This document shows positions 1 through 9,056 of a stretch of 14,251 nucleotides of DNA, piece by piece. This DNA is from Physocladia obscura. Its lineage: Eukaryota; Chytridiomycota; Chytridiomycetes; Chytridiales; Chytriomycetaceae. The stretch lies in assembly GCA_027596945.1 (NCBI GenBank), contig JADGJH010000569.1, positions 1-14,251 of the forward strand, written 5' to 3'. Both the position numbers and the translations under genes were made by a program. The first letter of the stretch is position 1. The number at the start of each line of letters is the position of its first letter. The notes under the pieces were generated by a model. That model searched no databases and was not told the DNA's origin. It saw only the letters and a program-made list of their open reading frames with translations.

Positions 1-1159
1 TATTGTATGAATATGACCTAATTTAACACCAATTGAAGACAGATCAATTGCAGTCATATCTTTTAAAGACTGAATGCCAATGCAGTCACTTTCAAAATTT
101 TTTGCATATTTGTCAAAAAAGCGTGTGTCTGTTTCTGGAAATTTTGCAGCAACTGCATCTAGAAATTCATGAATATCTGAAATATTTCCTGATGGTGATG
201 ACTTTGCTTGACTTCCTGACAGAACTTTGCAAAGAAATGACAAATTGTTGTGGACATGGATTACAGGCACAGCAGCAGAAGCAACAGGAGAAGGCCCAAC
301 TGTCTTTTTTCCCTTATACATAAATTGTCTTGTATTTGGTGGCTTTTCAAACATAACTCCGTTCTCCTTACTGACCTTTTTTTTTAATTAGGGTTAGTCA
401 TATGCTTAGGGTTACTAAAAATTCATGCTAATGGTAACTCACTATTGCCCTGGCCAAAACATATGGAATGGCACCTTCAAAGCAAAGAGAATTTCCAATT
501 TCGTCTTTCCAAATTATGTGCCATGAAGGCTAAATAGTTTTTCTAGCACTTCTTTGATATCAAGAGCATCATCTATATTTTCAACTCCAGATTCTGCACC
601 AAATGTGCAAGAGCCAGTTTTCTGAGGGATAGCAGTATTAAGAATAGAAGGCACTTTATTTTGATTGTTGTTAAGACTGTTAAGAGCAAGCCGCTTTGTG
701 TTAGGTTCAGGGTTGAAGACACTTGTTTGGTAGTTGTTGAAAGTGCTACAACATTGTTGCTTGAGGATCCAAACTCAACAGTAAATACTCAAGGCCGCAA
801 GCCTTTCCATCAGCGTATTTTATTGCAAAAGGCATGAAAATCGTCGTTTGTCAAAAAAGTTTAAAAGTTCCTGACCCCTTACTGTCGATTGGTTGCTGGT
901 ATGTGATTCTTGCAATTGGCTTGCTTTCCTTCTGAAATAAGGTGCATATTGCACCCTATAGACACAGTTGATCAATAAAGTATTGTAAATTGATCACATT
1001 GCCTTCACATAACTTAACTACTGCTTCATGACACTGGTAATTACAATGTCTTTGTTTATTTTATCCTTTCCACTCCCCCATTTTCATTGATATCACCACT
1101 CCAAAAAGCTTTTTGTCATTTGTTTCATTGATTTCTGACAAATCGTCGTCATCACTCAT
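1..1159 (-). pseudogene. Decayed hypothetical gene with SAM-like segment, runs off left edge
   Basis: The minus strand shows a plausible start at 1159 (MSDDDDLSEINETNDKK) followed by protein-like stretches in changing frames. One stretch includes ARITYQQPIDSKGSG, then an in-frame TGA, then MPFAIKYADGKACGLEYLLL (about 832-773), which ends at TAG. Another, about 778-525, includes PNTKRLALNSLNNNQNKVPS and DIDD-like NIDDALDIKEVLEKLF and ends at TAA. A third contains WKDEIGNSLCFEGAIPYVLA (about 500-440). After a possible intron (donor GTGAGT near 432) the frame stays open from about 375 to position 1. That last part includes a segment reading DIHEFLDAVAAKFPETD and then FFDKYAKNFE, followed by SSIGVKLGHIHTI, which resembles the end of a SAM domain (L..LGVKLGH..I). 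Several frameshifts and stops point to a dead copy, perhaps of a repeated family. I do not recognise the family. An intron-rich live gene is possible but would need many unseen splice sites. Confidence 0.5.
388..414 (+). repeat. Two interstitial telomere-like 9-mers
   Basis: The 9-mer TTAGGGTTA occurs at 388-396 and again at 406-414, separated by nine bases. It matches one and a half units of the common fungal telomere repeat TTAGGG. Two short copies can occur by chance, so this is a weak observation. It lies in what would be an intron or decayed part of the left-hand pseudogene. Confidence 0.3.
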
Positions 1160-1553
1160 TTTTTTCAAGTTAAAAATCAAGTTGAAAATAAAGTTGAAAA
1201 TCAAATTGTGAAAAATTTATTTGGACAACTTTTATGCACACTGCTGTAAAAGAATGCCCCCTTTCAGTTTTTTTAGCATATTTTTTTCAGCTTTAAAGCA
1301 GTGCAAATTATCTCTTGGTCTGAAACAATGTTTGAATGTTATTTTTCAGTGTTTCGCAACTATGTTCTGCGAAAAAACAAATAATAAAGAAAAAAGAGTG
1401 AAATTACCGTATTCAGGAATTTTTTTCTTCAAAGCATTACAATAACAATTTTGGAATTGAAGAGGCAGCTGTTTTTCTTGTCTTTTTCATTTTGAATGAC
1501 TTCTTTACGTTTGATTGATTGATTGATTTATTAATTTTCAATTGAATAATTGA
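1160..1553. other. Intergenic AT-rich stretch with GATT microsatellite
   Basis: No convincing gene is seen. A short plus-strand frame at 1221-1445 is Phe/Cys/Lys-rich and looks like chance reading of AT-rich DNA. GATT repeats occupy about 1512-1528. A minus-strand AATAAA (plus TTTATT, 1527-1532) lies 22 bp after the stop of the BAR-SH3 gene and is its probable poly(A) signal. The direct and near-direct repeats of GTTGAAAATCAA type near 1168-1205 are short and A/T-driven. Confidence 0.6.
1527..1532 (-). terminator. Probable poly(A) signal of BAR-SH3 gene
   Basis: The minus strand reads AATAAA 22 bp downstream of the TAA stop at 1554-1556. Position and sequence fit a canonical eukaryotic polyadenylation signal. 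Confidence 0.55.
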
Positions 1554-3294
1554 TTACATTTGTTGGTTCAAAATTACGTAATTTCCAGGGAAAATTCCAG
1601 TCACCCCTCTTAACCTCCCAGTCCACCAATCATTTGGATTTGAGGTTCTCTCCACAACCTCAATTCGATCATCTCGCCTGAATGTTAAATCACCTTCTGC
1701 TTGCGCCTCGTAATCATACAATGCCGTTACAAATACAGCGGTATTTGACCAGTTTTTTTCATTTGAACCAATAGCTCCGTAAGGCAATGCCGCCGGGGTT
1801 GCACCATAGGGCGCCGCAGTCGAATGAATTTGCCTAAATGATGAATTGAACTGAGCTGGTGGACCGGTGGAAATGTAAGCCGGAAGCGAGGCCTCCGTAT
1901 TTAATTGCCCATCGCAACAGGCATTTGACATACCCCCACCTCCAACACCACTAACAGGAGCAACATAGTCTGGACTAAGCGGGTTATTGCTCGGAATTGA
2001 TCGTCTGTTTTTAACGAGCAGTGTGATATCATCAAGTAGTTTGGCCTGGGCTGTGACTTTAGATTCAAACCCAACAGCGGCAGAAACAGATGTATCGAAC
2101 GCAGGAAGTTGGATTAAAGTTCCATAAGCAGAGAAAAGAGTCTGGTGGACACGAAGCTGGTACCAATAGAGTGTTTGAAAACATGGATCGATGAATGGTG
2201 CTTTCAGTTGGAGTAGGATGGGAATTTCTTGTTTCAGAATATTGTTGATATGGTTGTATTCGCGACTAGCTTGATCAAATGCGACTTCAGCTTTTCCAAG
2301 GGACTTTTCATCATTCACGGTTCTGTCAATTAAATATGAATTATTCAATTGCAAAATAGTGACAAAAAAAAAAGGATTTTTTGTCACCGTTCTTTTTCTT
2401 TCAATTTCTTCACAGTTTCTCTGTGCCTATCAAAGTCAAGAAGTTTGTGCGAACGTTTCAGAATCACTTTCTGCAAACAATAAATGATATTTAATCGGAA
2501 TTTCTTTTTGATTATTTAAATTTTTTTACTTTAACGTTGTCGAGCAATCCGACCAGATCTGCAGCAGGAGCCACAAGCCTGCGTTCAATAGTCTCAAGAT
2601 CCGGAATCAAGGTCTGGCGTGACGATTGTGCAAAATTTGAAAATTCTTGCGCAGCTTGTAGAGATACTCGGTCTGTTTCCTTATACTTTATTTTGCATCG
2701 TTTGGAACGTTTTCCCATTAATAATGATGCAAAGCTGAAAATAAAATGGTTTAAAACTCACATTCTTGTTTGTTAAACTTCTGCGAGAAGAAATTATGTT
2801 AGTTTGGTCCGGAGAAATGGTGGTAGCGGTGGTCGGTGAATTTGTAGGATGGCTAGTGATTGGAGAGTAAACCTGTAGCCAAATCCAGAAAAAATATAAT
2901 ATTTAACAAGATGTGAAAAACAGCCATCAGAAGAAAAAAAAGGAAGCAGAATATAAAAATAAATAAATGTAAGTTGCAAATGTAAAAAACTTGTAATACT
3001 TCAAAATTTTATGAAATAGAATAATGATGCTCTCAAATAAATTTACGAACAAAGAAATATGCAAACCTCTAGCAACGTTCCGGCAAATAATTCTTGGTGC
3101 ATCAATAGAGAGCTAAGAGCGTCTTTAAATTTTTTTGCATCGTCGCTCAATTTGCGCGCTGATGTGTCAAGAAGCTTAAATCGATCTTCAAGATCTGCGA
3201 ACTCAGGATCCACTGTTTCAGACGTGTATCCACTTTTTGCCATAACAAGATGAGGAAGACGCGCAACTGCCTTTGTAAACCCTTTTAACGACAT
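1554..3294 (-). CDS. BAR and SH3 domain protein, amphiphysin/Rvs167/Hob1 type
   Basis: Five exons by eye: 3294-3067, 2872-2762, about 2685-2530, 2470-2388 and 2322-1554, giving about 448 aa. The N-terminus MSLKGFTKAVARLPHLV is the signature start of Rvs161/Rvs167/Hob proteins. The N-BAR domain runs to about residue 235, with LLEVYSPI, then LLDFDRHRETVKKLKEKE across the exon 4/5 junction, then KAEVAFDQASREYNHINNIL. A Gly/Pro/Ala-rich linker follows. The SH3 domain fills about 391-448 with ALYDY, NDWWTG and GIFPGNYV, so the ligand-binding aromatic, Trp pair and Pro positions are kept. By family it forms curved dimers on membranes and links endocytic vesicle scission to actin. Introns 1, 3 and 4 join cleanly. 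Intron 2 is a problem: donor GTGAGT at 2761 is clear, but the good acceptor CAG at 2735 breaks frame. AAG at 2686 or 2680 keeps it. The start is 46 bp from the stop of the upstream ankyrin gene. Confidence 0.9.
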
Positions 3295-3340
3295 GTTCTG
3301 TTTTTTGTTTGGATTTTTTCTCAACAAGTAATTTCAGTTG

Positions 3341-6300
3341 TCAAAACTTGTATCCAACTTTTTGTGCAAAAATTCGAAGCCCCTCATCAACACCACCAAA
3401 CTCATTTTCAGTAATAAGCCCAACATATCGAAAATTTTTACCTGACTTGATCACTGCCTCTGCTTCATCTATCAACAAAGAAGAAACTGGACTCCTTCGA
3501 CACATTCCTGACGACTTATTGTCAATCAATAACACAGGTGATGTGACAGGTGCCACTTGAAGCATCTGTGTGACTGTTTCATCTGAAGAGATTAAATTAA
3601 ATAGCAATTTAATAAATAAAGTGGAATCATAGAAATGAAAACAGTAAAGGGCTCACCAATAGTAACACCAATCAAAATTACAGCGTTCGATTTCTCCAAT
3701 GCTTTCAACGTCCTACCCCATCCACCACCAAGAGTGTGTTGAATCCACCAAGTTTCATCTTCCCCCGCCATCAGAATTCTTGGCGCCATCATTCCTTTAT
3801 TACAACCATCACGAGGACATAATATTCCGCTTATTTTTGAAGAAGTATTCTGTATACCAATGACGGAAGTTGCATTTGCATCCTTCAAATACGTTGGCAA
3901 CTGCATTGTCCAAAACAATTCATCCGAAACCTCAGCTTGAATTCCATGTAAACATTTTAAACATCGTGGAGATGCCGCAACGCTACCATACAATTCAATA
4001 ACTGGTGATTGAAGTTCCAATTGTTTGATCATCCCGTCAACTGTGGTAGTAAAAGTTGCGGAAAGAAGGTTTGCACTATCCAGTTCAACAAGAAGGCTGT
4101 GAAAAAGCGGTGTTATTTGCTTTTCGGTCGCTAATCTTGAATAAGTTTGATGAATTGATTGATAAAATGCCAGAATATCCTGATTAATGATACAACTTTA
4201 ATAAATGCAAGTAATTGAATTTTAAAAAACTCACAGATTCTGCTTTTGAAATTTCAACTAGTTTTGCACCATATTGAAACTTTTCGCGCTGAAAATTATG
4301 TGAATACGCTCGCTCGCCAATAACAACAACAATCCCATCGCCATCTTCTTCCTTTCTTTTAGCGTTGAGCCTTGTTCGCAAAGCTTGAACAAAGCCTTCC
4401 ACAGAAACATCTCCCATAAGAGGTTTTCTTCTATCATCTTGGGGAACTCTTAAATTTCTAAAAACGTCAGCAGCTACATTTTGTGCATCAAATATTTGTT
4501 GTTCAGTAGACACGAGCGACGAAAAATTAGCAGAATCAAGCGAAAACCTTCGGTTTCCATCAAACTCGAGCATTTTGAGAATAACATTACAGGTGTTTAC
4601 GTTTTCCGTAACACGGCCGATGATCAGATACTGATGGAACCAATCCAACGGAGTTCTTCCAAATGAATCTCCAGTACGTAGAGCTTCCTCACACGACCCT
4701 GTCTTGATTAAAACTTTCACAGTCTCCAAGAAATTATCCAAATTGAAGGAATGTGAACTATTTAAAACATATTTCGAAAACAACAGCGATGATAAACCTG
4801 ATGTATTAGCAGAATTTGGAGTAACAGAAGCAGTAATAGCATGGGCAGCCAAAACAGCAGTGTGGATGGGATACTGAGAAAAATCGTTCTGATGGTTTTC
4901 AACAGGTAGTGTTGTGCGGGAAAGAAAGTATGAAATAATTTCATGTGAATGCAAGTACGCAGCAAGATGGAACGGCGTATCGCCATAGAGAGTATTCGGC
5001 GTGCCAATTAAATCGTTTGATATTTTCTCACAAATGAGGCGAACAATTTCAAAATTGCCTGACAAAACAGCATGATGAAGAATAGTATTTCCGGTTGGAA
5101 ATGATATAAGCCGTGTATCTATTTAAGAGTTTAAATGTCAATAGTCGGGTTTTAGAAGATGTTTGGTCATTTCATATGTTTTCGCACAATTTTTTGTTTA
5201 CGTCACCTGAATTTGCATCCAATAACACATTGAAAATATTGATAAATCCCAGGCGAGCAGCAACAAGAAGGGGAGTCACGCGTTCAAAAACTTGAATACC
5301 ATTATCAATAGGCCCATTATTACTTTGAACATTAGCATTGGTGGTGAGGACGAACGAATCTGCGAACAAATTCAAAATTTCGGTCAAAGTGTGGGAATCA
5401 CGGTCACGGACAGTGACGATTGTCGATGATAGTGAGGTAGTAGAGGCAAGGGATTTTAGGGAGTGAGTTGAAGCGTAGTTTGCGTGGCGTTTTTTCGACA
5501 GATTAGTAGACAAAGAGCGTTCCAGAAGATTCTGACGCGTTTTTTCGACAATGGCGATGACGACCGACACAAAATTTGCGTTAATAGCATAAAATAGGGC
5601 CGATTTGTTTTGTATGTCGACATTAAAAACCGAGACTGCGGAGGATTCGAGCATAATGAGAGCGGCGGTGTCCGAATTGTTATAATTTATACAACACATC
5701 AGCGCGTCTTTGGCGTTACGGTCGACAGCAGCGGGATCAGCGTGCCGCTTGAGGAGCAGACGTATGGCATTGACGCTTTGCAGCGCAGCGGCGACCATTA
5801 GCGGCGTCTGAAGTGTCGTGGTGTTGCGCACCGACGCTAGGGCCAGTGCACGCAACGTGTCGCCCAGTACCAGTCGCATCATCGTCGTATTTCCACTGCG
5901 TACCAGGCGGTGCAGTACTGTAGCTCCGCTAGCATCGGTGGCAGTAAACAAGCCCAATCCCGCAAACCCAGTAGCGTACGATTCAAGCATACGAGCAGCT
6001 GTCTCATTGGACGCTAGGCATGCTGCCATATACAAAGTCTCGTTTTCGGCACTGTCAATATCACGTATTTGTAGTTGTATTCCTTTGTTGTTTTCAGCGC
6101 GTACATTATTCCTGCTCCCGTGAACGATTGGTAATGCCGAGGCGGAAGTGGATGTTTTCGCAATCACCTTAAACCGCCGGTTTACCTTCAGAAACAGCGC
6201 CTCAAATGCATCAATATTAAACTCCAATCTATTTCCTGTGAGCATTGCAAAGAGCCGTCTACTTACTTTTTTGAGTTGGGTAGAATAAACAAAAATTTAC

Positions 6301-6435
6301 TGACCGGATGTCTTGCTGATCCGAATCAGATAGAACCCTCTCCGGTGCCGCACCTGATCTTTGCTGTCTAAATGTCAGAGACGCTGCTGCCACACAAATC
6401 GCTGCAACTCCAAGCGCCATCATTTTTGACTTCAT
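3341..6435 (-). CDS. Ankyrin-repeat protein with degenerate class I sirtuin-like C-terminal domain
   Basis: Five exons: 6435-6305, 6258-5207, 5118-4235, 4179-3657, 3582-3341; 943 aa, in frame at every junction. Residues about 7-20 are hydrophobic (MALGVAAICVAAASL) after a basic start, so a signal anchor or targeting peptide is likely. Ankyrin-like repeats span about 80-560, for example TPLMVAAALQSVNAIRLLL, TPLLVAARLGFINIFNVLL and TPFHLAAYL. From about 655 a sirtuin fold can be traced: IVVVIGERAYS in the Rossmann position, FYQSI (694-698), TPLFHSLLVELD, TTTVDGM (733-739, for TQNID), IELYGS (750-755, for ELHGS), C762/C765 and C810/C815 as zinc ligands, PRILMAGE for PDIVFFGE, VILIGVTI for the GTSL strand, then SPVLLIDNK and a C-terminal block like that of SIRT2. 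The catalytic His is Tyr753 and the QN pair is Thr-Thr, so deacetylase activity is unlikely. Intron 1 uses donor GTCAGT, chosen because it alone keeps frame. Role unknown; a protein-binding scaffold is inferred. Confidence 0.8.
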
Positions 6436-6469
6436 TCCCAAAAATTTTTATTGATTGGAGAAAAAGTAG
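6436..6469 (-). other. 34-bp spacer between copper transporter stop and ankyrin/sirtuin start
   Basis: Both flanking genes are on the minus strand. The spacer contains AATAAA (plus TTTATT, 6447-6452), a probable poly(A) signal for the copper transporter, only 12 bp before the next ATG. An in-frame TAA at its start rules out a simple extension of the downstream frame upward. There is no room for a separate promoter, so the downstream gene's promoter must lie inside the transporter gene, or the two share a transcript. Confidence 0.6.
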
Positions 6470-7703
6470 TCAACAGCAATCACCAACATCCTCTTCACCG
6501 CATATAGCAACGATAGTTACCGGGTCCCAAAATAAAAAACTTCCGACCCCAAACCCACAGATAATGCTCACGAATAGCCCTACATTAAACGTCATGGCAA
6601 TAAGCATCACAGCATATCCAAGCGCACAGCCGACAAACCGGAAGGCAGCCCGCTCAATGGAGACTCTTGTACGCGCCAGATCTAAATATTTGCTATTATG
6701 TGAAGGCAGCAATAGTGCAACAGCACTTTCGCCATCGGCACTATTGGCAGTTGCATTATAAGAGGCGCCCAGTCTCAGGATGCGTTCGCTTGCTGCACGT
6801 TCATATCTGCGTTGCCATGACAAAAGCCCTTCGTACAGTACAGCAGCGAGAAAAACCATTGCACAAGCAAAAACATACGAGGTTAAAGTGCGCGGCACTG
6901 CATTTTTGAACAGAATGTATTCTGCGATCCCAAAATGAAAATACATCTGCATTGCTGGTTGCTGTGGAGTCTGGTTCGAGCTTGGACAAAGGGGCAAAAG
7001 GGGCGACGCTGTACAGAGCTGAGTAAATTGTGTACACTGAAAATTTAAGGTTAATTCTTTTTTCGTCTCTATTTTTTTTTCCCCTAAAATACCTGAGTCA
7101 TATCGGGCATGGCTAAACAAAGACCGGAATAAACAGCTAAATAATCACATGATTTAACTGTGAATATTGTGCCACCATTGTTGTTGGTTGATAGTGACGA
7201 AGGCGGCGGCGAGACAGCAAAGCATTTTTCACATCCATCCATCCACATTTCGTTACAAATACTAGCAACGAGAGATTTTGCTACTTTGGTCGTTGGAAGA
7301 TATGGGATAGCCGACAGTGTTTTGCATTGCTGAACTCGAGAATCTAGAAAACAGATTTATATTTTTTTGAGTGGCTTTGTTGCATTTAACCTTTTGGAGA
7401 GCACATGTTGACATAATCAGCACACGGCCCCATGCCAGGCATATCATATGCACAAATATCGGCAAGCAACGAAAAAGGGTGGCAAATGCTTGACTCTGGG
7501 ACAGGCGACACTGAACAGACAGCAGCAACAGAACATCCTACGAAGAAAAGGTTATTGATATCGACCATGAGGCTAAAATATTCACCTGGCATCCAGTCCA
7601 TCATATTGCATAGACGCTGCACTGTATCTGCTGCTGTGTTTCGAGGCATCTCATAAAGATCACAACCATTTGTCCATGGCTCATGAATGCAATCCAAACT
7701 CAT
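6470..7703 (-). CDS. Ctr-family copper transporter with duplicated Cys-rich ectodomain
   Basis: Three exons: 7703-7391, 7343-7093, 7036-6470; 376 aa, phases consistent. By family it is a trimeric high-affinity Cu(I) importer of plasma or vacuolar membrane. The Ctr core lies in exon 3: the Met motif MQMYFHFG (217-224), TM1 about 239-262, a loop of about 55 residues, TM2 with the MLIAM MxxxM motif (332-336), and TM3 with GFGVG (349-353) giving the GxxxG packing motif. The tail ends ICGEEDVGDCC, a short Cys tail as used for Cu hand-off in this family. The N-terminal 216 residues carry two copies of a Cys module: C74, C84, C94, C101 around MPGM, and C170, C180, C189, C196 around MPDM. There is no classical signal peptide, which is usual for Ctr proteins. 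The start ATG has the A-rich context AACAAAAATG. Intron 1 is 47 bp with donor GTTAAA. Confidence 0.9.
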
Positions 7704-9030
7704 TTTTGTTGAAAATTTTGTGAGGCATTTTTGCCGAACACGAAAACAAAACTGAAACAGAGGGAGACAGAAATTTTTTTGAGAGATTACAAAAAATTAA
7801 CGGGTGCAAATAACTTGCTATATAATCATGAGATACTTACCATATCACCACAATAAAAGACAAAATACACAAAGAGTGGAACAAAGGAATAAAAGTCAAA
7901 AACAAAAACAAAAAAAAAAAATACCAAAAGAAAAAGGACAGCAAAATAGCCAAACATGACTGAAGCAAACACAAGCAAAGTCTACATCTTCTTTAAAAAC
8001 ATCAAGAGACACATGAAATAATATACACTCTTTATAGCTGACACACTCTAACCAGGCAAAATAGCTTGAAATTTTGTGGAGTCTAACATTGCTTGCTCAC
8101 ATAAAAGGGGAAGTAGATGAGGAACAGGCAAATGGTAAGGATTTTTAGCAGAATTTCTTTATTCTAGATTTCAAAATCCTCAATCACAAAAAATTCCAAA
8201 AACAGTCTTTAAATAAATCTTGCATTTTCCTTCCCATACAAAACTTCCTTGTATTAATACAAAAGCTACTGCTTAATGACGGAAATGGCAAGTCCACTGT
8301 TTTGTTCTTTACTTTTTAAGCAAATTGAGCAATTTCTTTCAATAAAGAGTGAATTCATCTTTCAATACAGCTTGAATCTTTTATAATTTAACAGGGGGGG
8401 CAGGCACTCACTGAAAAAAATAGAGATTTTGAAAAAGTATAAAAATTTGAATGGGTCCCACTCAGTTTGTGCTGCCAAAAGGTTGATTAGACAATAAAAG
8501 TCAAGTATTTATTAGTTGATGTTTGGTTCCTGAAAGTTGCAGTTGACCAGGTGCTCTGGGAAACAAGTTATGGAAATTTTTCATTTCACAGTTGGCAAAA
8601 TGAAAAAAAAAAGCTGTCTAACAAAACAGTGACTTGTCGCACAAAACTAAGTGAAGAAACCAACTGTCATTTGTTTCATTAACGAGAAAAACTCAAGATG
8701 CCTTATACTGATACATTTGAAATATTATTTCAAACTATTGCAATTTCAGAGTCATCTCAAGGAATAAAATAGAAGAAAGAAACTACAAAAAAAGGATATA
8801 AAGAGGGCTCTGGATTTCTTTTTTTACTGTAGAATCTTAATAAATAAAAAACTCTCTCAACTCAAGTCTACTATCAAACTTTTGATAAACTTACTGGAAT
8901 ATCAACAACATGTACTACAATAGTTGACTCAGAAGTACTTTTGAATTGCTCAGTCATGATGGTGAGCTCTTCTTTTGTTAATGAATCCACCAATATGATT
9001 GATGATTCAATCTTTTTAACTATACAGGTT
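7704..9030. other. Gene-poor AT-rich region
   Basis: No long open frame or recognisable domain is seen on either strand between the copper transporter start and the transposase relic. Contents include an A-rich run at 7895-7921, a G run at 8393-8399, a 14-bp perfect palindrome TTGTATTAATACAA at 8249-8262, and one weak exon-like minus-strand stretch (8896-9022, listed separately). The part nearest 7704 should hold the copper transporter promoter, but no specific site can be named. The rest may be transposon-derived sequence too decayed to recognise. Confidence 0.5.
8896..9022 (-). other. Possible isolated exon of unknown gene
   Basis: On the minus strand an open stretch reads KKIESSIILVDSLTKEELTI and continues to VVHVVDIP, ending exactly at a strong donor GTAAGT (8895-8890). 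A candidate acceptor TAG lies at 9025-9023, after CCTGTA. The encoded segment alternates hydrophobic strands and acidic/polar turns, like real protein. No upstream or downstream exon was found, so it could be a remnant, or the distal part of the gene whose start is at 9782. No family recognised. Confidence 0.25.
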
Positions 9031-9056
9031 GTTCTGGCAAAAGCTGACAAATAAAA

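Noticed and set aside
1221..1445. Plus-strand frame of 74 codons
   Set aside because: Low-complexity Phe/Lys/Cys reading of AT-rich DNA, without domain or intron support.
5818..6123. Plus-strand open frame of about 100 codons
   Set aside because: It lies wholly antisense to the ankyrin coding exon and has an Arg/Ser/Ala-rich composition without domain features.
6470..7703. Copper transporter and ankyrin/sirtuin as one fused protein
   Set aside because: Both have a sound stop or start of their own. A trial splice from GTAACT after FWDP to CATTTAG gave the wrong frame and an early stop.
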